A stretch of DNA of 64,000 nt from Camillea tinctor (Eukaryota; Ascomycota; Sordariomycetes; Xylariales; Xylariaceae): positions 186,001 through 250,000 of the forward strand of contig MU394098.1 in the NCBI GenBank assembly GCA_022578605.1. The letters run 5' to 3'. This document shows, one piece after another, positions 22,488 to 34,189 of this stretch. Under the pieces are notes generated by a model, which worked only from the letters and a program-made list of their open reading frames with translations, searched no databases and had not been told where the DNA came from. Both the position numbers and the translations under genes were made by a program. The stretch's first letter is position 1. Each line of letters begins with the position of its first letter.

Positions 22488-25096
22488 GATGGGCAATTGA
22501 CCTTAAAGCCCGGAGGCGACAACCAGATCAAAGAGGATTTGATCCAACGAGTATGTGTGTATGTAGGTTATGTATGTATATATATATAATGGAAGAAAAG
22601 GCAGGCTAGCGATGGGTTTGTGTCAAGTCGAGGACGAGGTCGGAGCTCTCAGAGGTAGCACCAAGAAGACGCAATAGAGACGAAGAGGTTGTGCGACTGA
22701 GTGAGTCTGGGACAAGCAGTGATATGAGGATATTGTTTCCTTTTCTTCCGTTTTCTTCTTTTTCTTCTTTTTCTCTTTCTTCCCACCTTTGCCTCTTTCT
22801 TTCTTTACTTTCTTCTTCTTCTTTCTCGTGATATCTTCTTTCCTCAGTGCTCTCTATCAATTGGAACCGTCCAACTGACCCGCGTCGTACTTGTTCGCCG
22901 GGTTCAAAGTTTGAGTCAGAATTCCTACTCTGAATGATAATGCGAGGGTATCATTCAATTAACAAAGATTAATGTCGAGTAGCGTCCGCGACAAGGGGGA
23001 GGAAGAACGCGGTCGCAATGATCGGATCGAATGGATAGTTGGCGATAGGCGACAAGGATGATGAGAAGTATATTATTATATACACATCATAACCGGTTTT
23101 GAATTATAGGGTTGTTTTGTTTTAATGTTCTTCTTTTCTTGTTGCTGCTTTTTCTTTTTCTTTTTTTCCCTCTCTGGGAAAGATGGCAAGGTTAGAGAAG
23201 GGTACGGAACGAATGGTAGGGTAAAAGTTGGTTATGTAGGTAATAGGTACGTCAGGTAAATAAGTAAAGTACTAAGTAGAAAAGAAAAAAAAGGCGTGTT
23301 ACTTTCAATTGGTCGGTGTTGTGGCCGGAACTCGATTTGGGCACAAAAGCATGACGAACCAACCCGAACGAGAGGAATCGAAGAACCGTCTTTTAGGGAG
23401 AGAGGTAAGACTAGGTGCTAGGATAGATTTACCTAGGTTAGGTATGTATAGTATAAGTAGTGTGTATAATATGTCAAGCAAGTAATACCAGCAGCAATAA
23501 CAGCAATAATACCAAGAGAAGTGGATGCTGATATGTATGCACGTATGTATTGTATATAAAAAAATATAAAAATAAAAAGTAAAGGGTGGGTTATATGGTA
23601 TGGGAAATTATCCTCAAAGAAACTTTTTTTTTTTACTTCTTCTTTTCTCTCCGTGAATAACAATGATAGTAACAATAATAAAGTGAATGAATGAATGGAT
23701 CCCTTGAATGGAGGGAATGAATTGTGGGAGGGGGGAGAGGAGTGGATAGATTGGATTAGGTATAGTTTATAGGTAGGACTCGGGGAATTGGCAGCATTGG
23801 ACTAGTGTGTAGAGTAGTAGTGGCAGCTAAGTACTAGGCTACTAAGTTAGGTAGGTAAGGTACCAGAGAAGAAGGAAAAGAAAGAAGGGGGAGAGAAAAA
23901 AAAAAGAGGGAACACGTAGAGAGAGAGAGAGATAAAAGAAAGAAAAAATGTTGTTGTGCCTAACCTAATTTTCCTATTTCACTACTAGTATCATATGTAT
24001 GTAACCTATGTATTGTACTTTGCCTATCTAACTATTTACTACTACCTACATAACCTACCAAACACTACATTATCTCCCTATGAAAGACAACAAAAGAAAG
24101 GTACTATGTAGGTTCTTTGGGTTAGCGTACATCGGTTACACGTCGGTTAGAAAGCTAGGTACCTAGGTATTCGGTAGATATTACATGTAATATGTACCAA
24201 AGGGGGTGAGTATGTATTCCCTAAACCGGGGTGGATACATACTAGTATGTCCCCTGGAATCAAAGCGAGAGGTGGACGGTATGGAAAGGTAGTGTAGGAT
24301 ATGTATTTACTAGGTTAACCTAGGTAGATACATACAAAACATTAGAGAGGGAATGAAAAAAAGGAAAAGAAAATAAACTTAAGTAGTATATATATGTACT
24401 ACTTCTTCCATTCATATTTTGCAATTATCTGACTTCTCGCATTTTTCTTTTGCCAATTTTATGCAACAGAAAGGTTTTTAGTCTAATCTCAGGCTGCATC
24501 TGCATCTGCATCTTCAGACCTCTTACACAACACCATCCCATCTCATCCCCCCATCACCATGAGCAAAGCACCTAAGCTGCTAGGCGTAGATCGCTGATGC
24601 ACCCTTCGCATGATAGGTCACTCGACTTGTTCGTTTGTTCCGTTTCTCTTTCATCGCTAATCTATAATACTATAACCCATCTGGTTGGTGGATGGCGGAT
24701 GGCCACGGAACTACACCAGGAAAAAACCTCTCAGGAGGTACACACACCACCTACTTGCATATCATTGCTATATATGCAAGGTATCCCAGGGCTTTTTCTT
24801 TTATTGCGGGCTGAGTGGGTACAAAATCCGATATAGCATTGGATCGCCCTCTTGACTATCCTGTGCGATGATAGAATTATACCTAGTCCGTGCAGCTTGC
24901 GGGGGAGCAGCGGTCATGATGATAGACAACAATCAGGCTGTCAGGTTTAGATATGCAGCGCGATTGACAGTACCTTTCCTTCTTCATCATGGTGGGAAGG
25001 TAGCCCGGTGTGTATGTGTATGTATGCATGTGTGCATGTGTGCTTGTGTATGCGTTGGAAGGATAAAGGGGGGTTAAGGAAAGTGAAAGACAAAAA

Positions 25097-25118
25097 GGGG
25101 GGGGGGGGGGGGGGGGGG
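25097..25118 (+). repeat. Poly(G) run of 22
   Basis: Uninterrupted G run followed directly by the first copy of a flanking unit with TCTGATACACCAA. The length may be inexact. Confidence 0.8.
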
Positions 25119-25205
25119 TTGAAATTCTGATACACCAATTAATCAAAAGAAGTAGATTAAATTCCAAAAACAAAAACGTTTTAGGACCCTTGCTTTAGGG
25201 GGGGA

Positions 25206-25215
25206 NNNNNNNNNN
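25206..25215. other. Assembly gap (10 N)
   Basis: Ten undetermined bases directly before a roughly 130-nt C-rich homopolymer tract. Frames reading across it as poly-glycine are artefacts. Confidence 0.98.
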
Positions 25216-25235
25216 GGCCCCCCGCCCCCCCCCCC

Positions 25236-25275
<40 letters not shown>

Positions 25276-25294
25276 CGCCCCCCCCCCCCCCCCG

Positions 25295-25326
<32 letters not shown>

Positions 25327-25348
25327 CCCCCCCCCCCCCCCCCCCCCC
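25216..25348 (+). repeat. Long interrupted poly(C) tract
   Basis: About 130 nt of almost pure C with rare A or G interruptions, adjoining the N gap. Confidence 0.85.
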
Positions 25349-28300
25349 TGAATATCTGATACACCAAGTAATCAATCGAAGTAGAGTAAATTCCTTCAAC
25401 TAAAACGTTTTAGGACCCTTGCTTTCGAGGGGGAAAAAAATCTCATTCTTAGCCGGATAATTGAAAACGAAAAGTCTAAGGAGACTCAAGGCGAGTCCGA
25501 TATTGCAAACTACACTACCCAGAACTAAGGCGAAGGAAGTGGCAAATAACAACCAAGCCATCTTAAGTCAATGAAAATTAAAAAGGACTATTTTGAAGCG
25601 TCAAATGGTGGCACTTTACTAAGCTCGATATAGGTGCTGGCCGGCGCGTGAAGTAGTAGTTTTCGTCGATTCTTCTTGTTAACACGAACCAGTGCTTACG
25701 AGTTTTCAGCTAATAAAGGGGAAGAAAAAGAAATAGAGAACAAAAAGGCGAAAAGGATAACAGGGGCGAAAAAAAAAAAAAAAAAAAGCACCGGCACGGC
25801 CAGCATCGCCATTTCACGGTTAACGTCAGAGTTTCTCGTGTTTCCTGCCCTGTCTTTCTCCAGCTCTCCCCAATTCCTCTACATCTGATAGGGCAGGCAG
25901 GCGGTGACTTGACTTAGCTTCACAGTTTTACAGCTCACACAGCTAGCTCACTACTGTATGTATGTATGTATGTATGTAGGTTACATGTAGGTCAGGAAGC
26001 ATGTACGACTACATACGTACGTACAACTAGCAGCAGCTAAACCTCAGCAGCCCCCGGGTTGGGAAGATCCCGGTCTGTACGGGACCTTGTCGCTGCCCGT
26101 CCCTATCCTTCACCTGGCCAATCATCGGCTCGCCGTCACCTATTTGATCGCTGTAGGGCAGAATCACACATACTTGTCAAGTGGGAAGTGATCCGGCATC
26201 GGTCCCGGGTCGTGGACTACGGAAGAAAAGGAATAAACGTAGCATATGCAGACAGACATGGGAGGACGATCAGAATACTCGAAACGGGTAGCCGAGTTTC
26301 GTATTCACGAGCCCTTTTATCTATTTTATTTTGATTGTTATTATTTTCCTCTTACAACATAACTTACATATATCATAGAATCCTTGGATACATGCTTCTG
26401 GGAACTCTGTGGTCCTCACTAAATATTTATTCCATTCGACTCCCTGGTCGACGGTGGCATGAATATCCATAAAAGGTGTGATATATTATCATCTCATGAT
26501 AGAAAAGCAAATATGGTCAGACACGCCAACTCTAGGAGCACATCAGTTAGTTGGTGATCACACCTCCAAACTGGTGGTGTATTGTTTCTTCTTGTGTTTC
26601 CTTTTTTTGCATACCTAAGGTAGGCTAGCTTCTAAAAGCACCGTCCGCCTACGCTACCCGTCGACAGAGCCGGTCTAGGAACCGCGGCTGTTGGGATGGG
26701 GTCGTATTAGGGAAGTCGGCTGGGCGGCCCTGCTGACACCGCAATGCGACCAGAAGAAAAAAGACGTCAGATCCATCTCAGCAACAGACAACAGGACCCC
26801 TTTACCACCCGAATCTATTTGACTAAACCGGGGCTGAACACCACTTACAGTACAGGTCCTTCAGCTGTATACTTATCGTAGATTGGTGCACGAATCCGAG
26901 AGATGACCGGTATCTTTTTTCTCTTAGTACGGATCCTCCCGTATACCACTCGATAGCCCAAGAAAAAGAAAAAGACCATCAAGGTCTCAACTCATAATAG
27001 AAGTAGGTAGTAATAATGAGGTTTTTATCAGACCAATACCAGGCTCCTGGTGTTAGCCACCCTTTGGGATTACTGGGCGACTACCGACCCTTCCGACTAA
27101 ATAATCAGCCGGTTGATTTTTTTTTCCCTTTTTTTTTTTTTTGTTTGTTCCTTTCTTTTTTAACCCATCTGCTGCCCTCTTGAGGCCTTTTGGGGGTTAT
27201 CGCCCGAGCCAGTCACTTTTCCTTACCTATCGTGGTAAAAGAGGCGCCGACGGCTTAATTGGCGTCATGGCACCAAAGAGGCACGCACATCGATGAGAGG
27301 TCGACCCTAGAAGGTCAATGATCGCCGCATGATTTTTTATTTCTTCTTATTTTTTTTTCCCCCTTGATAAGAAAATCCAAGCTCATTCTATGACAGGGAT
27401 CATTGTGCCGACCTATCCAGCGCCACCCGTCAGGACAAACCTAAGCCGTCCATCCAAATCTGTTAGCAATCATGATAAGTACCTATCCTACTTTAGGTGC
27501 TTATGGGGAAGGAAAGTAACGTGGCAGTGATGAAAAGTCACGGGAATGTTGCACATCTTCAACATCTTCGACGATCAATTAGGTGATATCCTGTCAGCAG
27601 ACAAGACGAAACCCCCAAGTTGCCAGGGGGGAAAAAACTGTGTCTGTGTGCTGTACATAGCTCGGGAATGGCGGATGACCATGAACCAGCATATCGGCTT
27701 AAATGTTTCTTTTTTTTTTAAGCAGGAGGAGGAAGAAGGAGATTTTTCTATGCCCCGGCACTTGAACGTCCAAAGGCTGCTCTAGACACGAACTGGATCC
27801 CTCGGCAATCTACAATCTTGAATTAAGTGATCTAAAGATCTAAGTAAGCGAAACCGAACTACCTTAAGCAGTGATGACAACCTTAGTAGGTAGATGTATG
27901 AGCATCCGTCTTGGTTCTCTACCTATCATTGCTTTTTAGGTCGGCTACCTACATGAGACCTAGCCGCTAGGCTTTTATGAAGCGATGCAATTTGCTTCCT
28001 CGTAGTGTAATTGCCAAGGGATCGTGATAACAAGCTAGACAGAAATGAAAGAGTATTATTCTAGTTTACCGATCGCTCGGAAAAAAAATACAGCCCCAGA
28101 TTTTATAAAATGTCTCTAGGTTAAAGACGTTCATCTCCCCCCTTTCCCCCCTTCCTCCAAGCTGAGATTCATACTTGTTGTTATTCAGAGGGCAATAGAA
28201 TCCATAGCTGCATACTGCAGAAACATAGTAAGTAGGCTGGCAGGTGAATATTCACATTGTCTGCCCAACTAGTCTTCTCCCGCTTTCCGATAGTATATGA

Positions 28301-29471
28301 ATTTCGAGTCAGGATCGGGAAGGGAAAGAAAAGGCTTACACCCATCTGGTCCGGAAATGTATACCCTAATCAGGTCATTATGAATCCACTCATAGCTCAG
28401 GTACATATATGTGTACTTTCACTACATGGCTCTACCCACCGGCAAACCCTTTTTGCTAAGAGTTCCCAGACCCGGCCCGTTCCCCGTCGCCTTGAGAGAA
28501 TTTCTTAACGGCATAGCCCAAGGAGAAAAGGACGTTGCACCACCCCATCGGTAACGCAATTTACAATTCCAATTTATGTATGCAGTTAGCGTACATACGT
28601 AGCTTACGGGTTAGAACCTGAACCTCTGGTCCCTGGCAGCGATGGCGTTCACTGGCGCCGCTGACTGATGGGGTCTCCCGGGGGAGTGGGGGCCAGCCAC
28701 TCGTCCATGCCGGGCCTAGAACCAGCTGAACCGGTAAATTGGATTGCTGCGTGCTTTGTGTGGCTAATGGGATCATGGAGAACATACATACGCATGTACA
28801 TACATTAGATAGACAGCTAAGTAGCTGACCTACACCAACTTAGGTGCAATATGCGTAATCCTCATGGTTTTAACGTACGACGTCCAATATCCAAATGGTC
28901 GTAGTGTGATGTAGTGTACTATAGCGTAGCATAGTTCCTACCATATACCAACTTAGGTCATTTTTCCTTTTTTTTTTAATTCTTTTTTTTTTTTTTTTCC
29001 AAAAAAAATCTCCTTTCCTATACTAAACCTTTACTATTATAAGTCGTATGATACGATAGACATGTAGTATGTACATAACCTATCTAGTAGTAGAGGGATA
29101 AAAGAGAAAGAGAAAGAGAAAAAGAGAGAGCCCGAATGTAACTCTTTTAAGCCCAGTTTCCCCCCCTAATAGCTCCGGAAGGTCTTAGCACTCGCATCAC
29201 ACCAATCCTATTCTCGGCCTATCTATCAAAGCTCAGCAAATAGAACACTGCATCTGCAGCACGGTGGAAAAGGAGGGCATGGCTGGTTCCGGGATAGGAG
29301 GAGAAGAGAAGAGAGATGGGGATAGAGAAGAAAGGAGATAAAGTGAGAAAGGAAAACCAAATTCAGTAGAGCCGTCACTTCTCCCCCCAGTATCGGCATG
29401 TCACCATATATTAGCCGCACCGGCTCACTTGCCGAACCAGCGAAGTAGCGGGCATGCGTGCCTTATCAGCC

Positions 29472-29539
29472 ATATACATATACATATATACATATACATA
29501 GTATATATATATACGTATGTATACACATATATACATACC
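29472..29539 (+). repeat. AT-rich (ATAC/TATA) simple repeat
   Basis: About 65 nt of alternating CATATA/TATATA units. Confidence 0.8.
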
Positions 29540-30430
29540 TGTGGGTTATACTGCTACTGTTATTACCAACCCATCTCTCCGAGGACTTTTATCATGAAGT
29601 TTTTATCCCTCCTGACAAGAAGGACGAGAAGGGGTATTATACTATTTATGCCTTATAGTACTTGGTACTAAAAATAAACCTCGTTATTCCGCCGGCTGCC
29701 GGGACTGCCGTTAAAAGGGTCTTTAGGTTGCAGCAAATACCATTCCTGGCTAATTGGGTATGTTCGTTTCAATGGATATTTCCCGTACGTACCAGCACTG
29801 CTACCAAGAAATTGCTCTTGGTCTCTCTCCCCTACGAGGACGACGTAGTACAGATAGGTCCCTCGAGAATATTAGCGAACAATCTCACGATATAGTCCAC
29901 ATACGGCTACAGTCTCAACTGGTCATTGTGATCTGAGGAGGGGGGGGGAGAAGGGAGAGGAGAGAGGGAAGAGGTCTGAACATAATAAGTCTTGGTATGG
30001 AGGTTCCATCCTAAGACACATCCGGACATATTACTCCTACTATAGCTAGGCATTGATTTACTTAGGTTCACTTAATCAACTGTTCCAATGATGTTGAATG
30101 CTAAGCTGTATCATTCGGTCTTCGGTCTTGTGGTCTTGTGGTCTTGTGGCTATAGGTTGTGCGTTCTGGGCATTTGGAAGAAAACCCGAGGAATACACCT
30201 GATGGAGTTTGATACTTACTACCTACCTCCCGGTTTTATGCTCATATACTTACTACATGAGAATGAGAATACTCGAGAGCGAGGATTTGAAGACCTCGGT
30301 GTATGACCATAGGTAAGTGTAATTTTAAAGATGTAAGTGATGCATTTAAGTTACCTCACTGTTGAGGATTGTAGTAAATAGGTACGTTACTGTAATTATC
30401 AATCAACCATGCCTGTTTACGGGGAGTGCA

Positions 30431-30480
30431 CTAGGTAGGTAACCTAACCTTACCTAAAACCTAGGTACATACCTACCTAG
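30431..30480. repeat. Inverted repeat of CTAGGTAGGTA
   Basis: CTAGGTAGGTA at 30431-30441 faces its exact complement at 30470-30480 across 28 nt, which itself contains CCTAACCTTACCTAAA and CCTAGG words. Confidence 0.8.
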
Positions 30481-30704
30481 TAGGTAGTTAACTGAATTTA
30501 CTTGTTAGGGGGTTTGCAGACTTCGATAACCTACATATGCTTTGTCTAACCTTAATATTCTTTGTAGGAACATCAATCCATTGAAATGACCTAGGTTCTA
30601 ATAGGGGAATAGATAACATAACACTATAGCGGGGAAGTTGCGTGTCACTACATATATGCGGGTAGGGTAGATATTATGTAAGTGGTGTAATGTGGAGACC
30701 GCTT

Positions 30705-30739
30705 AACGCGAAAACGCGCCTCGAACTTTTGGAACGCGG
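30705..30739. promoter_or_regulatory. ACGCG/CGCG cluster upstream of PRI1 (MBF/E2F-like)
   Basis: AACGCGAAAACGCGCC at 30705-30720 and AACGCGG at 30733-30739, about 160-195 nt before the PRI1 ATG. Tandem ACGCG with A-rich spacing matches MCB/E2F-like S-phase elements. Function inferred from resemblance and from the gene it precedes. Confidence 0.5.
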
Positions 30740-30900
30740 TTTTCCTTTTCCATCTCATCCATCTTATTCAAGTTCCATCTTATTAAAACACAGACTTTCC
30801 TAATCGAGACCCCCGCCCTACGTAAAAAACCCCCCCAAAAAACCCACATTATCATGAACTTCCTATAACAGCACCATAGCATAACCTAACCCATACGGCA

Positions 30901-31180
30901 ATGCCTCACTCCGTATCGCCTGGATCCCGGAGTCCTCCCACTACCACCGAAGAGACCATGGCCGACGTCGCAGTTCCCACCGGCGATAGCCAGGCCACCG
31001 ACGTCACCATGGCCGAAGCCCCCAATGGCAATGGCGACGAGAACAAGGACGTAAAGTTGGAGGATTTGTTTGATGATGACGACTCAGACGACGAATTCTC
31101 CAACACAAAACGGGCACAGAACAAGGCATCTAGTCCGGCCGCAGCACCTACATCGCCAATGTGAGTTTGGTCGGTAGATT

Positions 31181-31228
<48 letters not shown>

Positions 31229-32723
31229 GAGAAAGAGAGAAAAGGACTAGCTCTGACCAATTCAATGTGCAATAGAGATGTCGAGACAGACTTCAAGGCT
31301 TCAGATCCCGAAATCATGCGCATGTTCTACCAAAGACTATTCCCCTGGCGCTATCTCTTCCAATGGCTGAACCACAGCCCGACGCCCACCAACGACTTCT
31401 CACACCGCGAATTTGCCTTGACCCTACCCGGCGATATCTACAGTCGATATAACTCCTACGCCTCCGCCGACCTGTACGTCTTTTCCCTTTTTCCTTTCCC
31501 CTAAAGGTAAACGATCGCTAACATCACTTCCTCTCTTTCTCTTCTAGCCTCCGAAAAGACATCCTCCTCAAGATGCCCTCACGTTTCGAGATCGGCCCCG
31601 TCTACACCACCAACCCTCGCGACCGCAAGACGATGCGGAACCAGAGTGCCTTCAAACCCCTTTCCAAAGAGCTGTGCTTCGATATCGATCTGACGGACTA
31701 CGACGACATCCGAACCTGCTGTGACAAGGCCAACATCTGCGGCCGCTGCTGGCAGTTCATGACTATGGCCATCAAGGTCGTCGATGCGGCGCTGCGTGAG
31801 GACTTCGGCTTCAAGCACATCATGTGGGTATACTCGGGTCGTCGTGGTGCCCACGCCTGGGTCTGTGATAAGAAGGCCCGCTCCATGGACGACCAGAAAC
31901 GCAGGGCCATCGCTGGATACCTCGAGGTCATCCGCGGCGGTGCCCAGAGCGGTAAGAAGGTCAATATTAAGAGGCCACTGCACCCGCATCTTAGGTAGCC
32001 TATCTCCTTCCCCCCCCCCCATCCCAACTGTCTACTTTATAATAAAACCAAACCAACTAACCACCTTCCCTCTCTTATAGCCGAAGCCTTGAGCTCCTCG
32101 CCCCGCACTTCCAGGGAGACGTTCTCGAGTCGCAGGACCCATGGTCGACCCCCGAGCGCGCCGAGCACCTCCTCTCCCTGCTCCCGGACCGCTCCCTCAA
32201 CGATAGCCTCCGCCGCAAGTGGGACTCCGCCCCGGGGCGCGCCAGCGCCGCCAAGTGGGCCGACATCGACGCCCTGGCCAAGTCGGGCGCGAGCCGCAAT
32301 CTCGACTCCCGCGCCCTCCTCGAGGCCAAACAGGACGTCGTCCTCGAATACACGTACCCCCGCCTCGACATCGAGGTCTCCAAGAAGCTCAACCATCTGC
32401 TCAAGTCCCCCTTCGTCGTCCACCCGGGCACCGGCCGCGTGTGCGTGCCCATCGACGTGAGCAGCCCCCAGAAGATCGAGGCGTTCGATCCCCTCGCCGT
32501 GCCGACCGTACAGGGCCTACTCGCGGAGATCGACGCTTGGGACGGAGGACACGTGAAGAAGGAAGAGGGGGAAGGGTCTGCGGGCAAGAGCTTGCAGGAT
32601 TGGGAGAAGACGAGTCTGAGGCCGTATATTGAGTTCTTCCGCGGGTTCGTGCTGGCTCTCATGAAGGATGAGCGGGTTCCGAAGGTGAAGAGGGAGAGGG
32701 AGGAAGGGGGGATGGAGTTTTAA
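30901..32723 (+). CDS. pri1: DNA primase small (catalytic) subunit PRI1
   Basis: Exons 30901-31160, 31276-31473, 31548-31994 and 32081-32723 give 515 residues. After an acidic N-terminal extension of about 90 residues (DDDDSDDEF) comes the archaeo-eukaryotic primase fold: MRMFYQRLFPWRYLFQWLNH, the catalytic D198-I199-D200 in CFDIDLTDYDD, the Cys cluster C210, C211, C217, C220 (zinc-motif segment), the WVYSGRRGAHAWVCD segment and PSPFVVHPGTGRVCVP-like closing residues. It makes RNA primers within the DNA polymerase alpha-primase complex at replication forks. Intron 1 contains (TA)n and (GA)n microsatellites. A second in-frame ATG at 30958 is an alternative start that would shorten the acidic tail only. 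Confidence 0.96.
31180..31240 (+). repeat. (TA)n(GA)n microsatellite in PRI1 intron 1
   Basis: About nine TA units pass directly into about twenty GA units with small interruptions. All lie inside the 115-nt first intron. Confidence 0.85.
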
Positions 32724-34189
32724 GGGAAATATAGGGGGGAGGGGATTTTGATGTTAATGGTTTTGTGCTATGCTCTGTACTGGAGAGCGGGCAAGTAGTG
32801 GGTAGTAGTGATGATAATTTTTGATGCGGTTATCACGCTACGCTGCCTTGGCTATATGTAGATGTAGATGGATATGCATAAGTTAAGGGCCTTGAAAAGG
32901 AGTTGGGATCCTTGCCGTGAATCTCGCCAAGAGATGATACGATGACATGACATATATGGACACATATATATGAAATATAAATACGAATAATACGCACACA
33001 ATCCACATGCTGGACGTGTATACATATACCTAACTAGGTACGCATTTATATAACCTATGTGATATGTAAAGTATGTATACGCGTACGCTAGGATCTGGGT
33101 GAATTCTACATGTCAGGTACGTATACCGTGATTTGAATATCTACCTTGTAGAAATCGAACAATGTCACAGCCGGTGGCCTGGCAAGAAGATAAGAAAGCA
33201 TATATATATATAGAGAGAGATATATATGGTTGGAATAGGTTAAACAAACAGATGGCGATACAAGACAAGACGGACACCTGTCTTACCGATAAAGGAGTAT
33301 AATATATCTGTCGACACTTTTTTTTCATGTTGTATCATCACAAAGATATTTGCTTCCCCCCTCCTATCCTCATCTATCTATCCGAGTTTTTATATTTTTT
33401 CCCCCTATGATTTATATCCTTGTGCCGGCCTTTTCCTCCAAGATCCATTTAGCCCTCTATTGTTTTTTTTTCACCTTATTCACATCCCCCCTTCTTTTCT
33501 TAGACACCTAACAAATTTCGTGCTGCCTACGAAACACATTTCCCTTCCATGATTTTAGACTCACATGTGAAATTACAAGATATCTAACCTACGTAGTTAC
33601 TTGGTCAGTGGGTGGGTATCATATTGTACTGTATTGGTTTGTATTGAAGTGGTAGGTTCTGCATTTGATTGCTTAGAAAATCATAAAAAAAGGAAGAAAG
33701 GAAAAACCTGAGCCGTGGTAGCCGCCCACCGATTTATGAAATGCGTATCCCGAAGAAGATAAGAGAGAGAAGCAAACTAGAGCAAAATGTCTAATAGGAG
33801 CTCGGGGAAGTAAGGCCGGGGGGACAAATATATATTACATACATCGGCCGTTGCAGAGAGGAGGTAGATAGATAATCTTTTGCCCGACTCCATCCATGGA
33901 AAAGTCGAGTCCACGGGTACTACCCAGTAGTTGATTCGGGGGCCGACTGGGTGCCAGTTGAAAGTAGGAGATAAAAAGACAGGTTTTCCCGTCACCAGCC
34001 CCTGCCAACCATGGAAGTAAGTTGTCGGGCCAATTCTATACGCCGCGCTGCACGTGTATAAATGTATCACTTATCCGAGCTTCCCAAGAGGGGTTTAGTT
34101 TACCTTCAATCCGGACAGCTCTCTTTACCCATGGCAATAATGCCCTTGAAAACAGTCACATTTGAAGAGTCACGAAAAATGTGCGTCCA
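32724..34189. other. Convergent spacer between PRI1 and the HAD/RGG gene
   Basis: About 1.5 kb of AT-rich flank with ATAT tracts (33198-33230) and T tracts. No gene recognised. Confidence 0.55.

Larger units (their letters stand above)
25121..25432 (+). repeat. Direct duplication flanking the gap
   Basis: Two similar copies of about 80 nt lie at 25121-25200 and 25348-25428. Both contain CTGATACACCAA, then AATCAA, AGTAGA, TAAATTCC and finally an identical AAACGTTTTAGGACCCTTGC block. They differ by several substitutions and small indels. The left copy follows poly(G) and the right copy follows poly(C). Confidence 0.85.
22488..30900. other. 8.4-kb gene-poor region between SKN7 and PRI1
   Basis: No protein family recognised. 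The first 500 bp or so (pyrimidine-rich on the SKN7 strand) probably holds the SKN7 leader and promoter. Contents: homopolymers and an N gap (25097-25432), a (GTAT)n tract at 25956-25978, T tracts near 27118-27142 and 28970-29000, an AT-rich ATAC/TATA tract at 29472-29539, a CTAGGTAGGTA hairpin at 30431-30480 and ACGCG motifs just upstream of PRI1. A few 60-90 residue frames exist, mostly without ATG starts, and I do not support them as genes. Confidence 0.5.

Noticed and set aside
22606..22860. Glu/Lys-rich 84-residue minus-strand frame upstream of SKN7
   Set aside because: A simple-repeat frame of a pyrimidine-rich leader; more likely 5' UTR.
25143..25399. Poly-glycine frames across the gap
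   Set aside because: Translation of homopolymer C and N; an artefact.
26059..26334. 91-residue plus-strand frame
   Set aside because: Begins with TTG, has no homology I recognise and no splice extension.
12737..30900. tRNA, 5S rRNA or transposon copies in the gene-poor region
   Set aside because: I looked for B-box-like GGTTCGANTCC, 5S-like blocks, long terminal repeats and transposase or reverse transcriptase motifs and saw none by eye. A covariance-model scan would be decisive.
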